A program made the position numbers and the translations under genes. A stretch of DNA of 64,000 nt, taken from assembly GCA_024195585.1 (NCBI GenBank), contig SWBL01000284.1:1-64000 (forward strand), given 5' to 3'. Below the pieces are notes generated by a model. It made no database searches. It was not told the origin of the DNA and worked only from the letters and a program-made list of their open reading frames with translations. Shown here in pieces: positions 53,403-64,000 of this stretch; the stretch's first letter is position 1, and each line of letters begins with the position of its first letter. This DNA comes from Aureobasidium sp. EXF-3400 (taxonomy: Eukaryota > Ascomycota > Dothideomycetes > Dothideales > Saccotheciaceae).

Positions 53403-56400
53403 TTATGACTCCTCGGCAAGGAGCTCGTCTCCTGTCTCGCGCCATTCGCGGCTGCGATCGTTGAGGCGCCTTGTACCGGGGACACGTGTGGCCCACAGGC
53501 TTTCGGCTGGTGTACGCATGGTGAAGCCGCGTTGGCTGCTGATGACGCCAATGGCCTGCAGAACAGCTTTGCGGCTGTCACGACCAAAAACGGCAGGATG
53601 GTTGATCCACTCTAAAGATGCAGCGAGCTCGGTGTCAAGTGCTGACATAATGTCGGCGTCAATGCCAGCAGCAGGGGTGAAAGGGCTCAGAGGCTCGAGA
53701 CGAGGAGGTGTGGGAGTACGTCTGGGCTCCATTGAGATTGGAGGATTGGTAGCGGACATGGGAGGTGGTGGAAGAGGTCCTGTAGGTGGTCCTGAAGGCG
53801 GGTAGTCCGTGCTGTTGCTGTGAATGCTTGCTGTAGGGGTAGGTGGAAGACGAGCAGTCGGAGGCGCTGAAGGTGGTGGGAGAGGAGGTAGACCGCCCTT
53901 TCCAAGACCCTTCAGGATACTGCGAGTCTCTGTAAGGAGATGAGAAGCTCTTTCGTGTTGACCTCGTGAGACCAGTGTCAAAGCTCGCGTAAGCATGTCG
54001 GATGTGAGTAGCTCCATTCGTCTCTGCACCACTGAGGGATGTGGTGGAATTGGTGGTGTTGCTGTACGGCTCATTGAAGCCTTCTTTGAAACCGGAGGAA
54101 GCATAGTAATTGCAAGAAGCGACGGGCGTGGCAGCTGAGTGACATTGCCTTCGCGAAGGATGTCGCCCCAGGCAAGATCCGCCTGTATAAGAGGCACTTC
54201 TTCGACGGAAACGGGTCGCATGTCGTCCTGGTCGAGGGGCCCGCCCAGAGCCTCTAGTCCAGAAACAATGGTTTCCCAGGGATCTTGCAAATCCTGTTCA
54301 GGAGATGAGTTGTCGGGTGAAATTGCTAGCTGTACGAGAATGTCTGCACAAGCATTAGTACTGGAGAAGAAACAGAATTGATGATTGGCTCACCTTTCTT
54401 ATCACCAAAGCGCAAGTCACCCAATGATGCCTCAGCATCACGACCAGTGGCACGCTTTGTGATCTGAAGCGCTCCGCTAATTTTGACAAATTTGGCAGGT
54501 GAACCTTCAGGCAGGCGCAGTTTCAGCTTGGCGTTTTGATGTGAGACGCTTTGCAAGGATCCTAGACAGCCAGCCACGCATTCACGAAGCATCATCCAGT
54601 CCTTGACGTATGTATATGTTGCTTTGGTGCGGGTGGAGAGCTCAATCATAGTATCGGGCTTGTGCGTAAGGCCTAGACCGAAAGAGTGTATGGCGATTCT
54701 GTGAGAAGTTAGTCTTGGTGTGGATTTTTTGAAGTCCGAAGATATGCTTGCTTACTTTGCAGCTTCAGCGCGAGAGACGACAAAATCGACACTCTCAATG
54801 TCGGAGGTTGTTGAGTCGCTGATAAGCATAATTCCTGAGATAGGGTTGGCCGCCTTTCTCTGCATCAGAAGATCCATGGCTACGTTGGCGCCATCGACAA
54901 CATCAGCGCGCAGACTCTTCTGTCCGATCGGCTTGATCGCCTCGAAGACTCTAGACCATCCATTCCAATTCTTGGATGTCATGCCTACAACAGGCATACT
55001 GCCTCCGCTAGATCCATAAGTCACAAGGCCCATACGATCTTGCTCGCCAAGGTTGTTGACCAGGAATCGCAGAACATCGCGAAGTAGAGATATTTTGAGG
55101 CCTTGCATAGACGAGGAGATGGGTATCACCACAACAATGTCCAAGGGAACGTGCATAGCGATAGGAAGTCTGAAACCATGCGTGCCACGGAAAGTAGGGC
55201 TGGTGTATTCGGTGGGTGCAGTGTATGCGGATTTGCCGGCACCATAAGATGATGGAATGGAAGAACGTCTTCCGCCTCTTGAAGCCAAATCCTCCTCGTC
55301 AGTACCAGAAGTTTCCAAGTCCTCGTCACTTTCGGATGTTTCGAGATTATTGATGCTGATCAGAGCGCGGCGCCAGATGTCCAGCTGTGATCTGTCGTGG
55401 AATTGAAGGTGGAAATGCGGTAGCTCAGCAACCGAAAGATTCAGAGTGAGTATGTCGTGTTCAGGGACGAACTGAACCTGTTTCAAGTGTCTCTTGATCA
55501 AAATGGAGCCCTTAAGTGTGCACTTGGTTCTCATCTTGGCAGACTCCGAGGCTGTCTCCCACTGGTGTTGAGGCTTTTTCTCCTTGATACAGATGAGCAT
55601 CTCTGTGAAAAGATAGCACTCCAGATCTTGCCACGACTGGCGGTCTTTGCCTACGCGGATGGTACCATGAAGCAACAGTCTGCCGAACCTGCGAGAGAGA
55701 TGTTAGCACCACATCAGATGGGATGTTCAGATGCATGTTTACCTCGAGAAGTCCAGGCCGTGCCAGTTGTCGACCTTGCTATGCAGGTCTTCGGTGACAC
55801 GGTCTAATACGTGAGAAGGCGTGTGGGGAATGTCGAGCTGTTTCTGTGGCTCAGCGGGCGAGCGAGGCATTGACATTGCATCGATGCTGTCGGCAGCAGG
55901 AGAGATGATGTCCTCGGGATCGGGGCGCCATTTTCCGTCGACAACTTCGACTGTGACCAAGCATGTCAAGCTTTGCTGCTGCCGGCTTCGGTTCAGCGTA
56001 GGGAACTCGGTCCGCACAGTGACTGTGGGAGCAGGTATTGGGTTCTTGATGTTGGGTCGTGGGTTCGGTACGTCGGCGGCGATGGACTGGAGGTCATATT
56101 CGATTCTGCGATTTCGAGACTCGTCTGTGGCCTGACTGTTGTTTCTCTCGTGCTGGCGTGACTCGACTGATCTGCTGTGATGGCTGTTGCTGTGAGTCAG
56201 GTGCGTGTTGACGCTGTTGTTGTGTTGGTGAGAGCGAGTGAAGCTGGCTTGGGTAGGTGGACGCGGGCTCGGGTCGAGGATGGCTGTCTGGGCTGAATTG
56301 TAGCTGTGGTGGGCATGGCTTGGGAGCGAATTGTGGTTGTGGTGCGATTGACTCTGAACAGAGGCATAGCTTTGGTGAGTATGGCGAGGTGGATCGTCCC

Positions 56401-57047
56401 AGGGAGTGGGAGTATTGTCCGAGTCTCTTGTTGCGCGCAAGTCTGGGCTGTTTGTACTGCGGTTGTTGACGAGGTTGTTGAGTTTTGCTGGAGATTATTA
56501 GTTAGCGACGCAGCGGTCAAGGGCGAGGGTCTGTGTTACCAAAGTCGAGATTACCGCCTCGGCTGGTGTCGAGCCCCAATGGAGCGTTGCACGAGGGGCA
56601 TTCCTGGGACTCGAACTCCTTGATGAACTCGTAGAAGCAGGCTTCATGGGCGACATGTCCGCATGACAGCTGCAGGATGCGCTCGCCGCGCAACGTGTGT
56701 TCCAGCGGCTCCTCGCATGCTGCGCACTCTGTGCCGATCAGGGTGCGCTCCCGTCGAGATTTGGGACCGGTAGCATCGATCATGTCGCCGAGTTCGTCGT
56801 GGACGGTCGGGGTCGCGGCTGGAGGCGGATTCTGCGTCTGGTGCTTCTTCAGACGAGAGGAATTTGAGCGGTCATGCAGACCTCTGAGCGAGGCGAAGCG
56901 TCGAGTCGTCGTCTTGGGCGAGGTGGTGGGATTGGCTGTGATGGTTGCCGTGTGAGTACTGGGACTCAGATTGCTGCTCCTTGAACCAGGACGGAAGATG
57001 TTGGCAAAAGTGACAGGCGCCGAGTGTTGAGGGCCAGCCATGTCCAT
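53403..57047 (-). CDS. RING-PH-VWA scaffold, Far1/Ste5-like
   Basis: Five exons on the minus strand: 57047-56540, 56487-55743, 55688-54756, 54698-54394 and 54343-53403, giving 1143 residues. Residues 108-153 form a RING-H2 finger (CAAC...SCGH...AHEAC...CPSC). A long H/S/N-rich disordered part follows. A PH-like domain begins near residue 417 ('FGRLLLHGTIRVGKDRQSWQ', 'YLFTEMLICIKEK'). A VWA domain begins near 570 ('PLDIVVVIPISSSMQGLKIS', 'MGLVTYGSSGG', 'NPISGIMLISDSTTSD'). The C-terminal half continues with a proline-rich tail. RING, PH and VWA in this order is the layout of yeast Ste5 and Far1, scaffolds of the pheromone MAP-kinase pathway. That it scaffolds mating or fusion signalling here is inference; an unrelated RING/VWA ligase is the alternative. 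Confidence 0.8.
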
Positions 57048-60018
57048 GTAGCAGATTGTCGCAATGACGAACTTGTCGCTGGGTCTGCGATGCCGATAGT
57101 ATGAGGCATCACCCAGAATATGCTCTGAGCGCTCCCGCCTGAATCGACGACTTGAGCTCGGTCCTTGGAAAAACGCTTATGAGTTAAGGGTCTCAGAGTC
57201 AATCTAATCCGGCTCCAAACTAACTTCGCATCCTTGGCTGACCACCCGAGAGTCCCCTGTCTTGGTCGCGGGCACATCATCGACACTTTGATCCAGTGCC
57301 TCGCCCCCCGTCCACCTATCGTGCCCACGGTGCTAGATGACAATCTGCAGCTGTGTCCCAATTTCGCGTCGCTCCTTGCCCTGTGTCGACGCCCGCATAC
57401 ATGGCCGACGAGTCGACGACCAATATTGCCTATTCCATGACTTTTCCATATATTCAAACGGCCATCCGTTCCATCCTATCGGGCCCGCGATTCCCACATG
57501 GGCCGTTGAGGTCAGAAACATCACCCAAACGCTCTTCCTGCTTTCTTGCCAGCTTCCTGTTTTTGTCATGCCGAGTCCCACTCTTTCCTCTTCTTCGTTT
57601 TGCACCGCAACCTCCGAGCGCCTTGACCCGACCCTGCCACGAGTCGCTAGTTCATAGCTTAGCCCTGCGCAGATTGCCAAACTTCTTCCCCGTCCAACAT
57701 TCGCTCTGACCTGCCGCTTGTTTCATTTGCATCCACGTCTTGCCCCTGTCACGCGAACACTATACATCAGGAGATACGACTGCTCTAATTCAACTTGTTC
57801 ATCTTCATCACAACAGTCTCCTATTCCTTCCTAACCACCGTCAACAAAGACCTAACCACGACTGCCACTTACTCATGGCTACTGTATCAGCTAGCCACTT
57901 TATGCTTTAGCCTGCTCGAACTTTCAGCTTCTCCACACGTTGATAAACGAACTCTAAACCATCCACCACGCGATGCCATACTATGTACCATCGACCTTGC
58001 CCTGCTTGCTATCATGTTTCTGGTCCACGGCTCCCTCTTCTGCCATTGGACGCCGTCATTGCTTCGCGAGAAACCGGTTAACATCCGATTCCATATGATC
58101 ACCCCCATTACCATCGACACATCATGTGCCGTGTGCTCGACATCTACCATTCACATACCGGCACTTACCCTGCCCAGTCCATCAGTTCACTCGTCCGACG
58201 AACCCACCCTTCGCACGCTCGTTTCAGGATCCCGGTGACGCTGGTGTTTCTCGTATTCAACTTTTGTTATCGCTTATCTGATCCTACAATCCTTCATCAG
58301 GATGCCTACCTTTTTTAGCCAGAGTTATTCTCAAGCTCGTTTAAAAGGTTTGGGATCCTTCTTTCTAGAAGCCGTCAGTCTCCGCCTTCAGAGTTCCTGC
58401 CATGCTTCAGAACCACGAGGCAGTCTGATGGCTGAAACGTGCTCCTCCAAGTTTTGCAATTGAACTTTATTGCTTTTGTTGATCCGCGCAACTCAAGAGG
58501 CTGTAGTGCATCGTGATTTTCGATTGAGAGAGAGTTTCTCGTACAAGTTACGGACAGAAACATGTTCGTCGATTGGGTTGGCATGATGGAAAATGTACGG
58601 CCGAGATCTCCATGCCACAAACACGCCACAGAAACTTTGAACCCCCTCGGTGTTATGTCTGGAAGACAGTTCACCATCTTCCAGAGCCTTTACGGCCGGT
58701 GATTAACACTTTATCCCTTAGCATCCTCAGGTGCAGTAGGAGCCTGATCCATATGTGGTTCAGTTTAAGGCTGGAATCATCTCCGCCAAATCAGTCGGGG
58801 CCAGTGCTGCAATTGAGCCCATAGGCAAACCGGAAGATGTACCTGAGGTAATCATCGTCCAACGCACTTCGCGGGCCCTTCGAGTATCTAGGTACACCTT
58901 CGTGACTCAGGCAGATGTGTAGCCCTCGCTAACCACAACCTAAATGTGTTAGAGCCGGAGCTCACAATAAGGTACGCTAATAGGGCCCGTCTAGCTAAAC
59001 CTCTATAAGAAATCGAAGTTTAGGCGCGAAGTGGGCAACGACTTTTCGAACGGCTGACGCGCGCATCGCGATTTTTGTGTGGTTTTTCTCAGGTGCATGA
59101 CTCTTTTGCTCCAACTTCCAGCCAACGCGTCTTGCGCAATGCTGCAGCTATTCCCAGAGTTGCAATTCCATGACAAGAGGCAGAGCAGCATGGCTAGAAC
59201 AATCCTCACAGCAGATTCTTGTATCTCAAAATCCGAGAGATTCTTCTTGCTGCTTGAGGCGGCATCGCGTGCGTGCAGATGATCCGTACTTGTCTCGGTC
59301 CGTGCATATCCGTATGCACAAAAATATACACTTTCGATCCCTCAATCAATATCTTGCCCACGACTCGGCACCTCCTCCGATTGCTTGTCGGTGGAGTGCT
59401 CGGGACTTCTTGACGTGTAGTTGGTACAAGGTTCTGAACTTGTTGATCTGGGACAAGCAGGTGACGACGGGCTTGGACAACGTAGCTGCAGGTCCGGATC
59501 TGCACACTGTAGTAAAGAACATCATGCTTGAAAGGTCCTCGGAGTGGGAGGACAGTCCCTCTTTCTGACATCGAAAGGTACCTGTCATGTCAGATAGAAT
59601 TGCGCTCCGGACGACCTAGATTGTGTACAGTCAACCTTACGTGTGTGTTTTCAGATAGACACGGCAGAGACACTGCTTGAGTTCTCGTTTCAAGAATATT
59701 GTGCATGAAAGCAACGAAAGGTTTCTTGACAGCGTCTCTTCGTCGTAGACTGCTCGATTGATTGACCAAATGTCCATTGAAGCTCAATTAGTTATTAGCA
59801 AATTACTTCATATGCGCAGAAAGATGGACGCATGCGTGGCAGTCAGGATAAGGCAATGATCTGAAGCAGAAAACATACGGCCAGGGTGCTACCACCAACA
59901 TGACGTGCCAAGCCTCATGAATATCTAGCCAATCATGATCAACAAGTCTCGATTTCCTGCCGAACACAAGTCTGCTTTTCATGATTGGTAGCAACTCGAA
60001 TTCTGAATACACAATATA
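57048..60018. other. Long divergent intergenic region
   Basis: Nearly 3 kb between the scaffold gene and TTI1, both transcribed outward. Pyrimidine-rich plus-strand sequence at 57.4-58.3 kb gives long but motif-free frames (57,353-57,709 and 57,795-58,238). No RNA gene or repeat was recognised. Confidence 0.5.
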
Positions 60019-63000
60019 ATGGAAAGAAGAAACGAGGCATTTCAGAAAGTACAAAGCTCCGCAGTGATGGTGTTGATGATAACCTTCTCACAATGTACAG
60101 CTCAAACCAATTTGCATCTCCCTCAGCCAGTCGACCCTAGCGTTTGCGGGCAACCACAAGAATGTCGACCACATCATCCAAACTCTCGAAAAGCTCGCAA
60201 AAACATTAGGAGAAATCACTACACGGCCAGATACTTTTGATCACAAATTAGCCGATTATGTCTTCTTTCCCATCTCACAGGTCCTCAAAGCGAGTCGAGA
60301 TCTTCCAGTTCAGGCCATGGAAGCATGTTTACGATGTCTCGTCATTCTCATTTCCAAAGGCTGGACGACTAAGATCGATTCGAACCTGAGTGGCCAGCTT
60401 TTGATCTTCTTGACACTCACTTGCGATACATCCGGAAAGACAGTACCCACAGGACTCGCTACGGATGAGCTTCGCGCGGTTGGATTCCAGTGCATGCAAG
60501 CACTCTTCCAATCTCTTGGTGCAAGTGTCGAAGGAAAGACTTCTCTTGTTGGAGCTGCGAACGTTCCGTCCTTGGGACATGCTGTGTCAGTGCTTCTCGA
60601 GGGCATTGTGAACGGAGAGTCTTTTCACGTTCAACTATCAGCAGCGAATGCTTTGAGAGCCCTGGTCGCGTGTATAGATGATCTGGAAGTGCTGTCAAGC
60701 TTTTTACCCGGTATCGTGTCATCATGGACCAAGGCTCTTACCCCAAGCACGAAAATTCGGCGACACTGGAAAGTTCTCGTGACTGGTTTGCAGACTATCG
60801 AATTACTTCTCAAAACACTCCTCAGCGACAGAGTAGTTGATCAGCTGTCATTCCCGACAGAAGAGAAGACAGCTTTGAGCGAATCAAAAGTTACAAAACT
60901 GGATGGCAGCTGGGTGAAGGCGACAGCAGCACAATTGAAGGTTGCGATAGCAAACATTGACAGACTACGTACGCACGAACGCCCAGAAGTACAGGAAGCC
61001 GTTCTAGAACTCAACTTGACACTTCTCTCTGAATGCGGTCACGCATTAGCAGACTCTTGTGCCCTGGCAGCAGAAACTATCCTATTGCTCATGCAAGCAG
61101 ATTCAAACGCTTCATACAGAGACAAGATTGCAACTTTGGCCCAGAACAATCCAGCAATCTCTGACCTTTTGTCGACGGTATTTCGAAACGAACAGCTATC
61201 CTTGGTGCGAATCATGCAGTCCAATGATGATCAGGCCAAAGAGCGATCACTCGGCAAGCTATTTGGCGCATATACAATACTGGCCGGTACAGAGGTTGAC
61301 ATGTCAATGATTTCAAGGATGCTCGGAAGCGGTCTCAAAGACAGTGTGACAACAATCCTGCAACACTCTGTCGATCCTAAAGTAAAGAATTCTCGAGTCA
61401 CCCCAGTAACCATCTCCGACCTTTCGATACAGACGAGCCAGAAGTCGCTGGTGTTTACTTCACCGCTGGCTGAATTCAAGACTCAGGAAACAATACTGAA
61501 TTACATAAGTCAGACGCTCAAGACTCTGAAAGGCGCACGTCCGTCTCTGGGGCTCGCTTCAGATCTCATGCTAGCTTTGAGAACATCGGAGAAGACCACT
61601 CAGGTTGCAACGTTCTGGCTTATCTTACAGGACCTTCAGAATAACAACGATGGAGTCGATGATTTCATGAACGATATGCTGATCGGTGATCTATATTCCA
61701 AAGATCAGTCTCTATCACTGCGAGAACAGCTATACTCCTTCTCTCTAGAAGTGCTAGAGAATGACGAATCCACAGATTGGCGACTCCAAAGTCTGGCCCT
61801 TGAAGCTGTCGCATTACACGCGCAACAAAATGGCGTCGAGTTCAGGGGTGAGCTCGTAGAGGCACTGTACCCTATCCTCCATCATCTTGGTTCGGAATCA
61901 GGCTATGTTCGCAACCACGCAATAACATGTCTAAACATTGTTGCGGACGCATGCAAATACTCTGATGCAGGCGAGCTCATCGTATCTAACGTCGACTACC
62001 TCGTCAATGCTGTGGCGCTGAAGCTCAATGCCTTTGATGTATCACCACAAGGCCCACAGGTTTTGCTCATGATGGTGCGACTGGCTGGTCCATCACTGCT
62101 GCCCTATCTGGAAGACACGCTGGAAAGCATCTTTGCTGCATTGGAGGATTATCATGGCTATACTAGTTTGGTCGAACTTTTGTTTGCTGTTCTTCGGACC
62201 ATGGCTGAAGAGGGAGTCAAATCACCCATGCTCTCCATAACCAACGGATCAGAAACACCAAGCAGAGAGTCAAGCCGCTTGAAGCCCGCTGATCTCAAAG
62301 AGCTTATCGAAACCATCAAGAGCCTCTCTCAAAAGCCAGACGATGTTCTCGATCCTCCAACGCGTCTCCTCGATCCCGAGGACGAAACAACTGACAATCA
62401 ACTCGACTCGCCAGAACCAACAGAATCCACCACACCACCAGCCCCCAAAACCTACAACCTGCTCCTCAAAATCACCCAACTGACCCAACACTATCTTTCC
62501 TCATCCTCACCCTCGTTACGAACCTCCCTTTTCTCTCTGCTCAGCACCACAATCCCCAGTCTCGCCAAACACGAAAACTCGTTTTTGCCACTCGTCAACA
62601 CGCTGTGGCCAGAAGTTACTTCAAGGCTGTTTGACTCGGAAGCATATATTGTCAGTGGCAGTCTGAACATTATAGCCATCATGTGCGAACATGCAGGCAG
62701 TTTCATGCGTACAAGGATTGAGTCTCTGTGGCCTGAATTGGTTTCTTTGCATAAGAAATTGTGGCGAGAGATTGATGCTGCTTCGTCGAAGACTACATCG
62801 CAGCAACAACAGAGGAAAGCTTCTCAACAACAGCTTGCAACTATCCTCACATCGACAACACAAACTCTGGAAAAGTTGGGAGGGTATGTGGATACATCGA
62901 CTGTTTCGCAGGTGAAGAGTCTGCAAGGTTTATTGGTGGCTATTGTCAAGTTTGTCGAGGTGGATGCTGAGAGATTTGATGATGTGTTGAGGATGCTGGG

Positions 63001-63142
63001 GCCTGTGGGCCAGTTGCTTGATGATACAAGAAGGAGTTTGGAACAATTTAATGGCGATGCGGTATGGTTGGCGATGTATAGGGAGGAACCATGGCCGCTG
63101 AAGGCACCTACAAGCTCGAGATTTGTGTTTGCAAAGGCTTAG
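60019..63142 (+). CDS. TTI1: TTI1, TELO2-interacting subunit of the TTT complex
   Basis: HEAT-repeat partner of Tel2 and Tti2, a co-chaperone complex that stabilises the PI3K-like kinases TOR, ATM and ATR. A tiny first exon, 60019-60048 (MERRNEAFQK), joins across a 52-nt intron (GTACAA...TACAG) to 60101-63142. The join gives 'AFQKLKPICISLSQSTLAFA', then 'LADYVFFPISQVLKASRDLP', matching the conserved N-terminus. Total 1023 residues. Alpha-helical repeats fill the protein. Conserved blocks are 'ALEDYHGYTSLVELLFAVLR' and the C-terminal 'WPEVTSRLFDSEAYIVSGSL' with 'FMRTRIESLWPELVSLHKKL'. The first exon is easily missed because it codes for only ten residues. Confidence 0.9.
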
Positions 63143-63364
63143 CTTACAGGAAGAAAACGTCACAGACACCTCAACTTCAATCGATGTAGTATGTTCTGAA
63201 CAGAGGGTCTTTTGATGGTTATCGTGGATGCTCAAATTGACATGGTTGTATCGTGATATAAGAAAAATGCTACGCTTGATGATCCCTTTTTTGTGATATA
63301 TCCATATATCTTTTCCCAAAACTCCACGCTAAACAAGAAGACGAAGATCGAGTTGTTGTTGACT

Positions 63365-64000
63365 TTAGTTGTGACGGTTGCTCTGAGCACGAGCAGCCTT
63401 GCCCAGACGAGCTGGACCCAAACCAAAGCGGATCTCGTCGAGCTGCTCCATACCAGTCTGATATCCTGACTTCTTGATGTGACGACCGCGGTTACCAGCA
63501 CGAGAGTGGCCAGCAAGGAAGCCATCCATGATGCTGTCAAAGTCGCTACGGACAAGGTTAGGAGCTTCCGAGTCGGTGGCTCTAGAGTAGGAGCTGATGG
63601 CTGAAGCGTGTGACATGCCAGTCATGCCTGAAGCCATGGACTCTGCGTCGTCGAATTGAGAACCGTAGTCGTCGAAGTCGTCTTCGGCATAGGCTTCTTC
63701 GATCTTGTCGAATCGCTGGTCGAGCAGACTCTGAGCGTCTGTGCGGACCAGGGCGGAGGAGGACATGGAGTAACCAGAAGTCGAAGTCATGGCACCCTTA
63801 CGCTTCTTGCGGCGGCCAGAAGCCAGAGATGACAGACCGGTATTGATGGATTGTATGTCTGACGGCGCTGGCTGGGCTGGCTTCTTGGGAAGAGCCTTTG
63901 CGGCCTTGACGTCTTGCTTGAATTTGGCGAACTCTTCCATCCAAGCTCCTTCGCTTGGATCTGAGGGCGGTGGGGCGGCAGTATCTGCAGGGGGAGGTAG
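63365..64000 (-). CDS. LTV1: Ribosome biogenesis factor Ltv1, 3' part
   Basis: Partial gene that runs out of the window on the right; 211 codons before the stop are visible. Ltv1 chaperones Rps3 and Rps20 on the pre-40S ribosome and leaves after casein-kinase phosphorylation. Visible family features are 'WMEEFAKFKQDVKAAKALPK', an acidic block 'IEEAYAEDDFDDYGSQFDDA', 'RSDFDSIMDGFLAGHS' and the closing 'GMEQLDEIRFGLGPARLGKA'. A basic segment GRRKKRKG lies before the serine-rich middle. Its 3' end faces TTI1 with 222 bp between stops. Gene length and introns to the right cannot be seen. Confidence 0.88.
   Translation of the reverse strand, partial: LPPPADTAAPPPSDPSEGAWMEEFAKFKQDVKAAKALPKKPAQPAPSDIQSINTGLSSLASGRRKKRKGAMTSTSGYSMSSSALVRTDAQSLLDQRFDKIEEAYAEDDFDDYGSQFDDAESMASGMTGMSHASAISSYSRATDSEAPNLVRSDFDSIMDGFLAGHSRAGNRGRHIKKSGYQTGMEQLDEIRFGLGPARLGKAARAQSNRHN

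Noticed and set aside
57795..58238. 147-residue plus-strand frame with hydrophobic start
   Set aside because: Its leucine, serine and threonine content follows from the pyrimidine-rich strand. No family or splice support.

Overview
The window is nuclear DNA of a filamentous ascomycete (Pezizomycotina, possibly Dothideomycetes; the class is an inference). The evidence is short introns of about 50-110 nt with GT...AG ends and CTGAC/CTAAC-like branch points, intergenic spaces with their own promoters rather than operons, and fungal-type families such as a WOPR regulator, Pex26, an NPA/NLA aquaglyceroporin and a RING-PH-VWA Far1/Ste5-like scaffold. Exon joins were placed by hand from splice signals, frame and family conservation. 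No similarity search was run.

Layout. 0-4 kb: the 3' end of YOP1, two F-box-like 'LPxEIRN' genes, and a bacterial-type peptidyl-tRNA hydrolase. 4-12.4 kb: a gene-poor stretch of over 8 kb ending in a pyrimidine-rich leader before a WOR1/RYP1/SGE1-type WOPR transcription factor (12.4-14 kb). 14.7-24 kb: mitochondrial cardiolipin synthase CRD1, nuclear cap-binding protein CBP80 and a seven-exon GSK-3 kinase. 24-27.7 kb: no confident gene. 27.7-37.7 kb: a dense block holding a PARN-like deadenylase, Pex26, mitochondrial endonuclease NUC1, TIM13, an L-type lectin cargo receptor and the t6A dehydratase TCD. 37.6-39.8 kb: gene-free, with a degenerate tRNA-like element and a perfect hairpin. 39.8-44.8 kb: glycerol kinase and aquaglyceroporin, divergently arranged. 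45.4-52.4 kb: one intronless gene for a 2353-residue coiled-coil protein built from several tandem repeat classes. 53.4-57 kb: the Far1/Ste5-like scaffold. 60-63.1 kb: TTI1 of the TTT complex. The window ends inside LTV1.

Most genes are single-copy housekeeping functions (mitochondria, RNA metabolism, secretion, signalling). The only evident pathway pair is glycerol uptake plus glycerol phosphorylation. I found no CRISPR array, rRNA, intact transposon or secondary-metabolite cluster. The best candidates for something undescribed are the internal repeat architecture of the giant coiled-coil protein, the scaffold with the domain set of both yeast Ste5 and Far1, the very long non-coding approach to the WOPR gene, and several small structured elements in the intergenic DNA.
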